Positions 24,680-34,268 are shown, counted from the first letter of the stretch. The stretch: 64,000 nt of DNA from Bordetella genomosp. 2 (GCF_002261345.1 NZ_NEVT01000006.1:1240001-1304000), one strand, 5' to 3'. A program made the numbers and translations. Notes: a model not told the origin generated them from the sequence alone.

Positions 24680-25663
24680 TCAGTCGATCGAGAGCTGCAG
24701 CTTGTGGATCAGGTCGCCGAAGCGCTTGATTTCCGACTGGTAGAAGGCCTCCAGTTGCTGCGGCGTGCGATAGGTGCCTTCCGCGGCCTGGGCATCCAGG
24801 CTTTCCTGCACCGCCGGCAGCGCCAGGGCCGCCTTGTTGGCCTGGTTCAGTTTCTCGACCACGGGTGCGGGAGTGCCGGCCGGCGCGAACAACGCATACC
24901 ATTGCGAGAATTCCAGGCCCGGGAAACCGGCCTCGGCCATGGTGGGCACGTCCGGCAAGGCGCGCGTGCGGGTCGGATGGGCCACCGCCAGGATCTTGAT
25001 CTTGCCCGACGCCTGCTGGGCGATGGCGGACGCGGTGCCCACGAAGGCCAGGTCTACCTGGCCGCCCATGGCGTCGGTCACGGCCGGGCTGTCGCCCTTG
25101 TACGGGACATGGATCATGTCCAGGCCGGTCGCCGCCTTGAAGGCTTCGCCGGTCAGGTGGCCGGTGCCGCCGACGCCGCTGCTGCCGAACGACAGCCGAT
25201 GCCGCTTGCCGTACTCCAGCAGTTCCGCGACGCTGTCGACGCCCAGGCCGGCATTGACCGCCATCACAATGGGCACCGATGCCACCATGGCCACCGGCGT
25301 GAAATCCCTGGCCGCGTCGTACGGCTGCTTCTTGTACAGCGTGGGGTTGGTGCCGTGCGTGGCGCTGTTGCCCATCAGCAGGGTGTAGCCGTCCGGCGCG
25401 GCCTTGGCCACCGCGGCCGCGCCGATCATGCCGTTGGCGCCGCTCTTGTTGTCGACCACGATGTTGGCCTGCATTTCCTGGCCCATGTAGCGGGCCATCA
25501 GGCGCGTCAGGTAGTCGTTGGCGCCGCCCGCGGCGTAGGGCGAAACGAACTGCACGGGCCGGTCGGGGTACTGGGCCAGAGCCGGCGCGGCAAAGGCCGT
25601 CACCGCCAGCGCCGCGGCGATGCGGCCGACCACTCGGGTTGCAGCGAAATGCAGGTTCAACAT
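24680..25663 (-). CDS. Bug-family (TctC-like) periplasmic solute receptor
   Basis: This 327-residue protein has a Sec signal peptide (VVGRIAAALAVTAFAAPALAQ) and the Bug hallmark YPDRPVQFVSPYAAGGAND with the ligand loop near residues 37-45. It also has AAAVAKAAPDGYTLLMG and IHVPYKGDSPAVTDAMGGQVD. Bug proteins bind carboxylates in the periplasm and usually lack adjacent TctA/B genes, as here. It converges with the Rieske gene and lies downstream of the IclR gene, both reading left, so it may report the substrate of the CoA pathway that diverges beyond the regulator. Confidence 0.92.
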   Translation of the reverse strand: MLNLHFAATRVVGRIAAALAVTAFAAPALAQYPDRPVQFVSPYAAGGANDYLTRLMARYMGQEMQANIVVDNKSGANGMIGAAAVAKAAPDGYTLLMGNSATHGTNPTLYKKQPYDAARDFTPVAMVASVPIVMAVNAGLGVDSVAELLEYGKRHRLSFGSSGVGGTGHLTGEAFKAATGLDMIHVPYKGDSPAVTDAMGGQVDLAFVGTASAIAQQASGKIKILAVAHPTRTRALPDVPTMAEAGFPGLEFSQWYALFAPAGTPAPVVEKLNQANKAALALPAVQESLDAQAAEGTYRTPQQLEAFYQSEIKRFGDLIHKLQLSID

Positions 25664-25899
25664 GGACGTGTCTCCTCAAACTGTACGGTCATTCACTGCG
25701 AGTCCGGGACACCGCCCCGGCTCGAGTTGTCCGCAGTCTAAGCGCGCCCATCGGCCCGGCTGCCGCGGCGCCGGCGCGCGACGCAGATTCAGGTCCACGC
25801 TATGGAATTCCCGCGCCGACCGCGCTGTCGCGCATGGCGCGGCGCCCCGGCCATGGGGGCTGCCGTCCGCATCCCGGACGTTGGGCGGCAAGCGCCTGC

Positions 25900-26745
25900 T
25901 CAGGAAACCAGCGCCAGCGTAGGCATGGCGTACGGCACGCGGTCGCGGTCGACCTGGTTGCGCAACTCGGCCTCGATGGACGCCACCGCGTCGCTCAAGC
26001 AGCGCACCACCATCTCGAGGCGGTTCTGCGCCAGGCGCGAAGCCAGCGTGGATACGCTGACGCCGGCCGCCGGCGTGCCATCGGGCGACCGGATCACCAT
26101 GCCGACCGAATGCACCGGCGGCTCGTCCATCACCTTGTTGGTGGCGTATCCGCGGCGCCGCGTGCTTTCTATGCTGGCGCGCAGGGCGGCCTCGGTGAAG
26201 CGCGGGTTCTTGCGGCGCGTGCGCTCGACATTGATACGGCAGATGCGGTCGATTTCCTCGTCGGGCAAGGCGCTCATCAAGGCCAGCCCGCTGGCGCCCA
26301 CATTCAGCGGGCGATGCCGGCCGACGTCGTGGACGAACATCTTGATCGGAAACGAGCCATCGGCGCGCGCCACGCAGATCCCGTCGAACCCGGAGCGGAC
26401 CGTCAGGAACACCGTGTCGCCCGTGTGCTCGGCGATGGCATCCAGGTACGGCAGGCAGATGTCGCGCAGCGCAACCTTCGGCGCGGCGGCCAGGCCCAGT
26501 TCGTAGGCCAGGCTGCCCAGGTAATACCGCTTGGACGCCGAGTCCTGGCGGACCAGCTTTTCCGCGACCATGCCCTGCAGCAGCCGGTGCACCGTCGGGC
26601 GCTCCAGGCCGGTGCGCCGGTACAGCTCGACCAGTCGGCTGCCGCTGCGGTTGTTCACGGCAATGATGCGCAACAACGCAATGGCGCGCTGCAGCGACTG
26701 GGTGCCGGGGGCCGCCTTGGCGGCGGCCGGGGTGGGTGCGGTCAT
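25900..26745 (-). CDS. IclR-family transcriptional regulator
   Basis: This 281-residue regulator has an N-terminal winged helix (SLQRAIALLRIIA... RPTVHRLLQGMVAEKLV, about residues 17-65) and the IclR effector domain (about 85-265). The effector domain includes FLTVRSGFDGICVARADGSFPIKMF and RPLNVGASGLALMSALPDEEI. It diverges from the acyl-CoA operon that begins at 26960, so it probably controls that operon and itself from the shared 214-base region. Confidence 0.9.
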   Translation of the reverse strand: MTAPTPAAAKAAPGTQSLQRAIALLRIIAVNNRSGSRLVELYRRTGLERPTVHRLLQGMVAEKLVRQDSASKRYYLGSLAYELGLAAAPKVALRDICLPYLDAIAEHTGDTVFLTVRSGFDGICVARADGSFPIKMFVHDVGRHRPLNVGASGLALMSALPDEEIDRICRINVERTRRKNPRFTEAALRASIESTRRRGYATNKVMDEPPVHSVGMVIRSPDGTPAAGVSVSTLASRLAQNRLEMVVRCLSDAVASIEAELRNQVDRDRVPYAMPTLALVS

Positions 26746-26796
26746 CGATGTCTCCTCGGTGGCGCGCGATCGGCACGCGACGCCCTGACGTCTGCA

Positions 26797-26831
26797 TATT
26801 GGACGCTTGTATTGGTCGAATTGTGTCCAGT
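26797..26831. promoter_or_regulatory. Candidate IclR operator (inverted repeat)
   Basis: ATTGGAC at 26798-26804 and GTCCAGT at 26824-26830 form an inverted repeat with one mismatch and a centre-to-centre distance of 26 bases. A third related half-site, ATGGACTGG, is near 26863-26871. The placement, between the divergent IclR gene and the CoA operon, suits regulator binding. The assignment rests on symmetry and position only. Confidence 0.4.
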
Positions 26832-26959
26832 TCCCATCGAAAGCGAAAGCCGGAGTTCATAGTATGGACTGGTTTTCACGCCCGGTCGGCCGCCGGGCGC
26901 CATCGCGCCGGCCAAAAGCCCGCAATATACGAACCCTCCCGGCCCGCAATGGAAAGGAC

Positions 26960-27781
26960 ATGCAGCAGGAACTGATCACCAGGACGGAGGCTGGCGTGCT
27001 GTGGCTCACGCTCAACCGTCCCGAACGCCGCAACGCGCTCAGCCCGGACTTGTACGCCGCGTTGCTGCGGGCCCTGGAGGCCGCCGGACGCGACGATGCG
27101 GTCGGCGCCGTCGTGCTGGCCGGCGCCGGCCCGGCGTTTTGCGCCGGCGGCGACGTGGCCCGCATGAACCGGCAGTCCGGCGAACCGCCGGCCCCGCGGC
27201 CGGAACGGATCGCCGCATTGCGGGCGCGCACCCGCGTCGTCGAACACTTGCATTGCATGCCCAAGCCCACCATTGCGATGATTCGCGGCGCGGCGGTGGG
27301 CGCCGGGCTGTCGCTGGCGCTGGCCTGCGACCTGCGCTATGGCGACCCCACCGCGAAATTGCGCACCGGTTTCGCGAACGTGGGCGCCTCCGGCGACTTC
27401 GGCGGCCATTACTTCCTGCCCCGCATCGTCGGGCCGGCCCGGGCGCGCGAGCTCTACCTGCGCTCGCCGATGGTGCCGGCCGGCCAGGCGCTGGCGCTGG
27501 GCCTGCTGCACGAGCTGTTCAGCGCCGACCGCCTCGAAACCGAGGTGGCCGCCATCGCGCGCGCGCTCGCCAATGGCCCGCAGCCGGCGCTGGGCCATAT
27601 CAAGGCGAACCTGAACGACGGCCTGGCGCTCGGCCTGGCCGAGGTGCTGGAGCGGGAATGCGCCCGCCATGTCGATTGCGTCGACAGCGCCGACCACAAG
27701 GAAGCCGTGCGCGCCTTCGTGGAAAAGCGCCCTCCCGTATTCCAGCGTTCGGGCGCGGCCGGCGGCCGCGACCCGAACTGA
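26960..27781 (+). CDS. Enoyl-CoA hydratase/isomerase family protein
   Basis: This 273-residue crotonase-fold enzyme has LNRPERRNALSPDLY near its N-terminus, the oxyanion loop AGAGPAFCAGGDVARM near residue 55, and IRGAAVGAGLSLALACDLRYG near 110. The glutamates typical of hydratases are not clear at the second site (FANVGASGDFGGHYFLPR), so it might be an isomerase, hydrolase or hydratase. The start is chosen by AAGGA before the ATG; the frame extends upstream without a recognisable leader. It is the first gene of an eight-gene operon. Confidence 0.88.
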   Translation: MQQELITRTEAGVLWLTLNRPERRNALSPDLYAALLRALEAAGRDDAVGAVVLAGAGPAFCAGGDVARMNRQSGEPPAPRPERIAALRARTRVVEHLHCMPKPTIAMIRGAAVGAGLSLALACDLRYGDPTAKLRTGFANVGASGDFGGHYFLPRIVGPARARELYLRSPMVPAGQALALGLLHELFSADRLETEVAAIARALANGPQPALGHIKANLNDGLALGLAEVLERECARHVDCVDSADHKEAVRAFVEKRPPVFQRSGAAGGRDPN

Positions 27782-27807
27782 CCGCCATCCATTTCCAAGG
27801 AGACATC

Positions 27808-28707
27808 ATGCCCAGACTATGTGAAGACCGCGTGGTCATCGTGACCGGCGCCGGCCGCGGCATCGGCCGCGAGTACGCGCTGCAACTGGCCGCGCAAGGC
27901 GCTCGCGTGGTCGTCAACGACCTGAGCGTATCGCGCTCGGGCGAGGACACTGGCGAGAGCACCGCCGAGGCGGTGGCGCGCGAGATCGTCGCCGCGGGCG
28001 GCCAGGCCATCGCCAACCACGAGAACGTGGCCGACTTTGCCGGCGCGGCGCGCATGGTGCAAGCGGCGATCGAGCATTTCGGCGCCCTGCACGCGCTGGT
28101 CAACAACGCCGGCATCCTGCGCGACCGCACGCTCTGCAACATGAGCGAGCAGGAATGGGACGCCGTCATCAACGTGCACCTGAAAGGCACTTTCGCCCCC
28201 AGCCGCCACGCCGCCGCCTATTGGCGCGACCTCTACAAGCAGACTGGCGAGCCGGTCAACGCCCGCATCATCAATACGTCCTCGTCATCCGGGCTGTACG
28301 GCAATATCGGCCAGATCAACTATGGCGCGGCCAAAGCCGGCATCGCCGCCATGACCATCATCGCGGCCCGTGAACTGAAGCGCTACGGCGTCACCGTCAA
28401 CGCAATCAATCCGCATGCCCAGACGCGCATGACGGAGGGCATCCGCGAACGCTCCGCCGAGGAAATCGCCGCGCGCCACCCGCGCTGGATCGCGCCCGGC
28501 GTCGTCTGGCTGGCCAGCGCCGACAGCCAGGACGTCACCGGCCGGATCTTCGAGCTGGGCGGCGGCCACCTGGCGGCGATGGAAGGCTGGCGCCGCGGTC
28601 CGGCCGCGGACCCGATCGACGATGTGTCGCGCATCGGCCCGGTCATGCGCGACCTGGCCCACCGGGCCCGGCGCAACGTCGACATGAAAGGCCATGACCT
28701 CGACTGA
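27808..28707 (+). CDS. Short-chain dehydrogenase/reductase, hydroxyacyl-CoA-dehydrogenase-like
   Basis: This 299-residue SDR has the cofactor motif TGAGRGIG (about residues 14-21), NNAG, and the catalytic Ser/Tyr/Lys in NTSSSSGLYGNIGQINYGAAKAG. The insert VVNDLSVSRSGED after beta-2 is typical of SDRs that resemble the dehydrogenase part of peroxisomal multifunctional enzyme type 2 and act on hydroxyacyl-CoA. A likely role is oxidation of a 3-hydroxyacyl-CoA made by the hydratases of this operon. AAGGAGA lies before the ATG. Confidence 0.9.
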   Translation: MPRLCEDRVVIVTGAGRGIGREYALQLAAQGARVVVNDLSVSRSGEDTGESTAEAVAREIVAAGGQAIANHENVADFAGAARMVQAAIEHFGALHALVNNAGILRDRTLCNMSEQEWDAVINVHLKGTFAPSRHAAAYWRDLYKQTGEPVNARIINTSSSSGLYGNIGQINYGAAKAGIAAMTIIAARELKRYGVTVNAINPHAQTRMTEGIRERSAEEIAARHPRWIAPGVVWLASADSQDVTGRIFELGGGHLAAMEGWRRGPAADPIDDVSRIGPVMRDLAHRARRNVDMKGHDLD

Positions 28708-28721
28708 CCCCGGAGCCAGCC

Positions 28722-29402
28722 GTGATTGACAAGCGTGTAAGTTCATTGGCCGAAGCGGTGGCCGGCATCAAGGACGACTCCGTCATCCTGGTCGGCGGCT
28801 TCGGCTCGTCCGGCCGCCCGGCCGACCTCATGGAGGCGCTGCTCGATTCCGGCGTCCGGGGCCTGACCGTCGTCGCCAACAATGCCACCGTGGGCGACGA
28901 CATCGTCGCCGAACTGATGAGCGCCGGCCGCATCCGCAAAGTGGTGTGCTCCTTTCCGCGCGGCCTGAAAGGCCGCACGATCTTCGACGAGCTCTACGGC
29001 GCGGGCAAGATCGAGCTCGAACTGGTGCCGCAGGGCACGCTGGCCGAACGCATCCGCGCCGGCGCGGCGGGCATCGGCGGCTTCTACACCCGCACGGCCG
29101 CCGGCACCCGCCTGGCCGAAGGCAAGGAGACCCGGGTCATCGACGGGCAGACCTACGTCCTGGAAGCGCCCATCAAGGGCGACGTCGCCTTGCTCAAGGG
29201 GCTGCGCGGCGACCGCTGGGGCAACCTGGTGTATCACCGCGGCGCCCGCATCAACAACCCCGTGATGGCCGGCGCGGCCAGGCTGGTGGTCGCGCAGGTG
29301 CGCGAGATCGTGCCGCTGGGCGCGCTCGACCCGGAACACATCATCACCCCGGGAGTATTCGTGGATCGTTTAGTGGAGGTGCCCCATGAGCGCCAAGCTT
29401 AG
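28722..29402 (+). CDS. 3-oxoacid CoA-transferase subunit A
   Basis: This 226-residue subunit has the family pattern of PcaI/ScoA: VILVGGFGSSGRP near residue 21, LTVVANNATVG near 47, VVCSFPRGLKG, and LELVPQGTLAERIRAGAAGIGGFYT. The start is a GTG with CGGAG upstream. It overlaps the B-subunit gene by 17 bases. The pair would activate a free acid with CoA taken from succinyl-CoA or acetyl-CoA. The cognate acid is unknown. Confidence 0.92.
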   Translation: MIDKRVSSLAEAVAGIKDDSVILVGGFGSSGRPADLMEALLDSGVRGLTVVANNATVGDDIVAELMSAGRIRKVVCSFPRGLKGRTIFDELYGAGKIELELVPQGTLAERIRAGAAGIGGFYTRTAAGTRLAEGKETRVIDGQTYVLEAPIKGDVALLKGLRGDRWGNLVYHRGARINNPVMAGAARLVVAQVREIVPLGALDPEHIITPGVFVDRLVEVPHERQA

Positions 29403-30057
29403 CCGCCAGGACATCGCCCGCGTCGCCGCCCATGACATCCCGGACGGCGCCTGCGTGAACCTCGGCATCGGCCTGCCCACGCTGATCGCCGACTACGTGC
29501 CGGCCGGCCGCGAGCTGATGCTGCACAGCGAACAAGGCCTGCTGGGCCTGGGCCCGGCGCCCGCGCCGGGCGAAGAAGACTATGACGTCATCAACGCCGG
29601 CAAATCCCCCGTCACGCTGCTGCCTGGCGCCTCGGTATTCAGCCACAGCGAATCGTTCCTGATGATCCGCGGCGGACACATCCAGATTGCCTGCCTGGGC
29701 GCCTTCCAGGTAGCGGCCAACGGCGACCTGGCCAACTGGACGGTCGACGCGCCGAACCAGATTCCCGGCGTGGGCGGCGCCATGGACCTGGCCGCCGGCG
29801 CCGAGCAAGTGTGGGTGCTGATGGAACACTGCACCAAGGACGGCCAGCCGCGCATCCTGCAGCAATGCGCCTACCCCCTGACCGCGCCGGGCTGCGTCGA
29901 CCGCGTCTACACCGACCTTGCCGTCATCGACATTACCGCCGCCGGACTGGTCGTGCGGCGCATGGCCGAAGGATGGACCCTGCCGGACCTGCAGGCGGTC
30001 ACCGGCGCCCCGCTGACCCTGGCCACCGACTGGTCGGTGTACCGCCCCCCGTCCTAG
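29386..30057 (+). CDS. 3-oxoacid CoA-transferase subunit B
   Basis: This 223-residue subunit carries the catalytic glutamate in LHSEQGLLGLGP (about residues 46-57), the expected S-E-x-G-(I/L)-L-G motif. It also has NLGIGLPTLIADYVP and VINAGKSPVTLLPGASVFSHSESF. Because the Glu is kept, it is a real transferase, and not an IpdB-like hydrolase that lacks it. A probable partnership with subunit A is shown by gene overlap. Confidence 0.92.
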   Translation: MSAKLSRQDIARVAAHDIPDGACVNLGIGLPTLIADYVPAGRELMLHSEQGLLGLGPAPAPGEEDYDVINAGKSPVTLLPGASVFSHSESFLMIRGGHIQIACLGAFQVAANGDLANWTVDAPNQIPGVGGAMDLAAGAEQVWVLMEHCTKDGQPRILQQCAYPLTAPGCVDRVYTDLAVIDITAAGLVVRRMAEGWTLPDLQAVTGAPLTLATDWSVYRPPS

Positions 30058-31032
<975 letters not shown>

Positions 31033-31079
31033 CCCGGCGCGTCCCGTCCAGGGGACGCCCTCTTCTGCAAGGCAAGCCG

Positions 31080-31544
31080 ATGCTGACTCTCGACACCCCC
31101 TACGACCTGGAAGCCCATGTGGGCAAGATCCTGGGCCGGACCGACTGGGTGGAAATCACCCAGGAAATGATCGACGACTTCGCCCGCATCTCGGGCGACC
31201 GCAACTGGATCCATGTGGACGTGGCGCGCGCGCGGCGCGAGCTGCCCGACGGCAAGACCATCGCCCACGGCATGCTGACGTTCTCGCTCATGTCCGGCAT
31301 GGGCGGCGAGATCGTGCAGGTGCGCGAGCGCGGCCGCGGCATCAACTACGGCTCGAACAAGGTGCGCTTCACCGCGCCGGTGCAAGTGGGCGCGCGCATC
31401 CGGCTGGAGCGCAGCCTGGTGGCGTTCGAGCGCATGGAGGGCGGCGTGCGCCTGACCTACGGCAACACCATGTACCGCGAGGGCCAGGAACGTCCCGTGA
31501 TGGTCGCCGAAACCCTCAACCTGATGTATGAAAAGGGCAAGTGA
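31080..31544 (+). CDS. MaoC-family acyl-CoA dehydratase/hydratase
   Basis: This 154-residue hot-dog protein has the hydratase-2 motif D40-x4-H45 in ISGDRNWIHVD, followed by IAHGMLTFSLMSGM. It would hydrate an enoyl-CoA with R stereochemistry. A single small hot-dog subunit next to a DUF35 gene is the arrangement of steroid-side-chain hydratases (ChsH1/ChsH2). It abuts the DUF35 gene, whose ATG overlaps its stop by one base. Confidence 0.9.
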   Translation: MLTLDTPYDLEAHVGKILGRTDWVEITQEMIDDFARISGDRNWIHVDVARARRELPDGKTIAHGMLTFSLMSGMGGEIVQVRERGRGINYGSNKVRFTAPVQVGARIRLERSLVAFERMEGGVRLTYGNTMYREGQERPVMVAETLNLMYEKGK

Positions 31545-31948
31545 TGCACGCACGACCCGATGATGCCCCGGGCGGCGACGCGCCCTATGCGCGCTACGTG
31601 CGCCACCTGCGGGCCGGCCAGCTGGCCTATCAGTTCAGCCCGGCGGCCGGGCGCGCGGTGTTCTTCCCGCGCGTGCGCTGCCCCTATTCCGGCCAGGACT
31701 GCCTGGAATGGCGCATCAGCGCCGGCCTCGGCACCGTGTACAGCACGTCCGTGGTGTACACGCGCAAGGGCGACCCCTACAACGTGGCGCTGATCGACCT
31801 GGACGAGGGCTTCCGCATGATGAGCCGCGTCATCCTCGCCGACCCCGCGCGCGTGGCCATCGGCCAGCGCGTGCGCTTCCAGGCCATTGCCGAGGAAGGG
31901 CTGGACGATCCGATCCCCGTGTTCACGCTGCTGGAGCCCGCGCAATGA
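31544..31948 (+). CDS. DUF35 (OB-fold) acyl-CoA-associated protein
   Basis: This 134-residue protein has the DUF35 layout: N-terminal helix YARYVRHLRAGQLAYQF, a short loop FFPRVRCPYSGQDCLEW where zinc-ribbon cysteines often sit, and an OB-fold (GTVYSTSVVYTRKGDPYNVALIDLDEGFRMMSRV). Only two of the usual four zinc-ribbon Cys remain (in RCPYSGQDC). DUF35 proteins bind thiolase-fold partners and form aldolases or synthases. It is coupled to the MaoC gene on the left and overlaps the thiolase-like gene on the right by four bases. Confidence 0.85.
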   Translation: MHARPDDAPGGDAPYARYVRHLRAGQLAYQFSPAAGRAVFFPRVRCPYSGQDCLEWRISAGLGTVYSTSVVYTRKGDPYNVALIDLDEGFRMMSRVILADPARVAIGQRVRFQAIAEEGLDDPIPVFTLLEPAQ

Positions 31949-33102
31949 GTGCTGATTTCAAACCCGGCCGCGCCGTCGTGGCGGGCGCCGCCGAATCCGA
32001 CCTGGGCGCCGTCGGCGACGCCTGGTCCGCCATCGACCTGATGGCGCAGGGCGTCTACCGCGCCCTCGACGACTGCGGCCTGTCCATCCGCGACGTGGAC
32101 GGCCTGTTCTGCGCCACCAGCCAGAGCCGCCTGGCGGGCCTGGCGCTGGCCGAGTACCTGGCCCTGCCCGAGGCCTACATCGACTCGACCTCGACGGGCG
32201 GATCGTCGTTCATGGGCCACCTGGCGCGGGCCGAGGCCGCGATCGCCGCCGGCCTGTGCGAAGTCGCCGTGGTCGCTTACGGCAGCACCCAGCGCTCGCT
32301 GGGCCGCAAGAACACCAGCCGCGCCGAATGGAACCCCTACGAATCGCCGTTCAAGCCGTTCCTGCCGCCCACCGCCTACGCCCTGGCGGCCGCCCGCCAC
32401 ATGCACGAGTTCGGCACCACCCGCGAGCAGCTGGCCGAGGTCGCCGTGGCCGCGCGCCAATGGGCGCTGCTGAACCCCGCCGCCTGGGAAAAAACGCCGC
32501 TGACGGTCGAAGAGGTGTTGGCCTCGCGCATGGTCAGCCACCCGTTGACGATCCGCGACTGCTGCCTGGTGTCCGACGGCGGCGGCGCCGTGGTGCTGAC
32601 CACCCCGGCGCGCGCGCGGGCGCTCGCGCAGCCGCCGGTCTATCTGCTGGGCGCGGGCCACTGCACCACGCACCAGACCATCTCCAACATGCCGGACCTG
32701 GTCAATACCGGCGCGCGCGTATCCGGTTCGCTGGCCTACGCGCAGGCCGGCCTGACCTCGTCCGATATCGATGTGGTCGGGCTGTACGACGCCTTCACGA
32801 TCAACACGATCCTGTTCCTGGAAGACCTGGGCTTTTGCGCCAAGGGGGAAGGCGGCGCGTTCGTCGGCAACGGCCGCATCGCGCCGGGCGGCGCCTTGCC
32901 GGTCAACACCAATGGCGGCGGCCTGTCGTACTGCCATCCCGGCATGTACGGCATTTTCCTGTTGATCGAGGCGGTCCGCCAACTGCGCGGCCAGTGCGGC
33001 CAGCGCCAGGTCCAGGGCGCGGAAGTCGCGCTGGCGCACGGCAATGGCGGGGTGCTGTCGTCGCAGTACACGGTGATCCTGGGCGGGCCGTCGACCATCT
33101 GA
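31945..33102 (+). CDS. Thiolase-fold protein without nucleophilic Cys, probable lipid-transfer-protein-type aldolase
   Basis: This 385-residue protein has the thiolase fold (VAGAAESDLG..., ATSQSRLAGLALAEYLALP, ...VNTNGGGLSYCHPGMYG). At the position where thiolases have the acyl-accepting Cys, the local sequence is YIDSTSTGGSS, with Thr82 (or Ser) in place. The C-terminal Cys motif is also replaced, by AHGNGGVLSSQ. Such proteins paired with DUF35 catalyse retro-aldol cleavage of CoA thioesters (Ltp2 type), not thiolysis. The overlap with the DUF35 gene supports a complex. This assignment is inference from motif loss and context. Confidence 0.85.
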   Translation: MSADFKPGRAVVAGAAESDLGAVGDAWSAIDLMAQGVYRALDDCGLSIRDVDGLFCATSQSRLAGLALAEYLALPEAYIDSTSTGGSSFMGHLARAEAAIAAGLCEVAVVAYGSTQRSLGRKNTSRAEWNPYESPFKPFLPPTAYALAAARHMHEFGTTREQLAEVAVAARQWALLNPAAWEKTPLTVEEVLASRMVSHPLTIRDCCLVSDGGGAVVLTTPARARALAQPPVYLLGAGHCTTHQTISNMPDLVNTGARVSGSLAYAQAGLTSSDIDVVGLYDAFTINTILFLEDLGFCAKGEGGAFVGNGRIAPGGALPVNTNGGGLSYCHPGMYGIFLLIEAVRQLRGQCGQRQVQGAEVALAHGNGGVLSSQYTVILGGPSTI

Positions 33103-33136
33103 GGCGGCCGCTGCCGGCGCCGCGGTTGCCGGCTGC

Positions 33137-33167
33137 TTGACCCTCACGTAACGTTACGCCTCACACT
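33137..33167 (+). promoter_or_regulatory. MerR-type promoter with 19-bp spacer and palindromic operator
   Basis: TTGACC at 33137-33142 (-35) is separated by 19 bases from CACACT at 33162-33167, a weak -10. The perfect 12-base palindrome CGTAACGTTACG sits at 33147-33158 in the spacer. The long spacer with an internal palindrome is the hallmark of promoters twisted by MerR-family activators, here probably its own gene. Confidence 0.6.
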
Positions 33168-33194
33168 TCGGAGTGCGCAATGAACGGAGGCACC

Positions 33195-34223
33195 ATGCAA
33201 CTGAAAGTAGGAGAACTGGCCAAGCGTAGCGGACTCACCGTCCGCACGCTGCACCACTATCATGCGATCGGCCTGCTGACGCCCTCGGCGCGCGCCGGGA
33301 ACGGCTATCGGCTGTATGGTCGCGACGACATCGCACGGCTCCACCGGATCCAGGCGCTGCGCCGCTTCGGGCTGTCGCTGGCCGAGATCGGCGCTTACCT
33401 GGACGGCCCGAGTCCTCCGCTGGCCGATATCGTCGCCAGGCAGATCAGCATGCTCGACCGGCAGATCGGGCAGGCCGCGAGGCTGCGCGCGCGCCTTGCC
33501 CAACTGCACGGCCAACTGGTCGAAGGCGCGGAACCGGACTTGGGCGACTGGCTCACCACACTGGAGTTGATGACCGTGTACGACAAGTATTTTTCCCCCG
33601 ACGAACTCACGCGCCTGCCCATGTATCGCAACAGCCCGACAGGCGACGCCGCCTGGATGGCGCTGGCCGGCGAGGCGCGCGAGCTGATGCAGGCCGGCAC
33701 CGCGCCCGAGGCCGCGCCGGCGCGCGACCTGGCGGTGCGCTGGATGACGCAGCTGGTGCGCGACACCGATGGCGACCCGCGCCTGCTCGTCAAGCTGAAC
33801 CAGATGCACGAGCGCGAGCCGTCGCTGCAGGCCCACCTGGGCATTTCACCCGCCATGCGCGACTATGTGCTGCAAGCCTTCTCGGAGAGCAAGCTGCGCA
33901 TCTACGAGCAATACCTGACGCCGGAAGAGTCCCGCTACATGCGCGCCCATTACGGGCAGCGGGCGGCGGAATGGCCGCAACTGATGGCCGACGTGCGCGA
34001 CGCGCTCGAGGCGGGCACGCCGCCCGGCTCGCCCGAGGGCCGGGCGCTGGCGCGGCGCTGGCTGGACTTGTTCAAGAGCTATGCCGGCGCAGACCCGGCC
34101 ACGCACGCCAAGTTCCGCCAGGCGCTGGCGAACGAGCCGGAGCTGATGGCCGGCACCTGGGCCAGCGACAGCCTGCTGGGTTTCGTGCGGGCGGCAATGG
34201 CCGGGCTGGCGCCGGCGCACTGA
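33195..34223 (+). CDS. MerR-family regulator with two tandem TipAS domains
   Basis: This 342-residue regulator has a MerR DNA-binding domain (VGELAKRSGLTVRTLHHYHAIGLLTPS and RLYGRDDIARLHRIQALRRFGLSLAEI, residues 3-70), a coiled-coil linker, and two repeats of a TipAS-like antibiotic-binding domain. The first repeat starts at about YDKYFSPDEL and the second at YEQYLTPEES; both have an E..L/A-x-AG(T)-P and a (D/A)RRW-like helix. The ATG has GGAGG four bases upstream. No target gene is next to it except an unrelated convergent gene, so autoregulation from the palindromic promoter is the main inference. Confidence 0.9.
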   Translation: MQLKVGELAKRSGLTVRTLHHYHAIGLLTPSARAGNGYRLYGRDDIARLHRIQALRRFGLSLAEIGAYLDGPSPPLADIVARQISMLDRQIGQAARLRARLAQLHGQLVEGAEPDLGDWLTTLELMTVYDKYFSPDELTRLPMYRNSPTGDAAWMALAGEARELMQAGTAPEAAPARDLAVRWMTQLVRDTDGDPRLLVKLNQMHEREPSLQAHLGISPAMRDYVLQAFSESKLRIYEQYLTPEESRYMRAHYGQRAAEWPQLMADVRDALEAGTPPGSPEGRALARRWLDLFKSYAGADPATHAKFRQALANEPELMAGTWASDSLLGFVRAAMAGLAPAH

Positions 34224-34268
34224 AATGGCGCCAGGCGGCGGGCCCGCGGCCATGCGGCCCGCCGCCTG

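Noticed and set aside
29386-30057. Identity of the CoA-transferase pair as IpdAB ring-opening hydrolase of steroid degradation
   Set aside because: The B subunit keeps the catalytic Glu in SEQGLLGLGP, which IpdB lacks, so a normal transferase is more likely.
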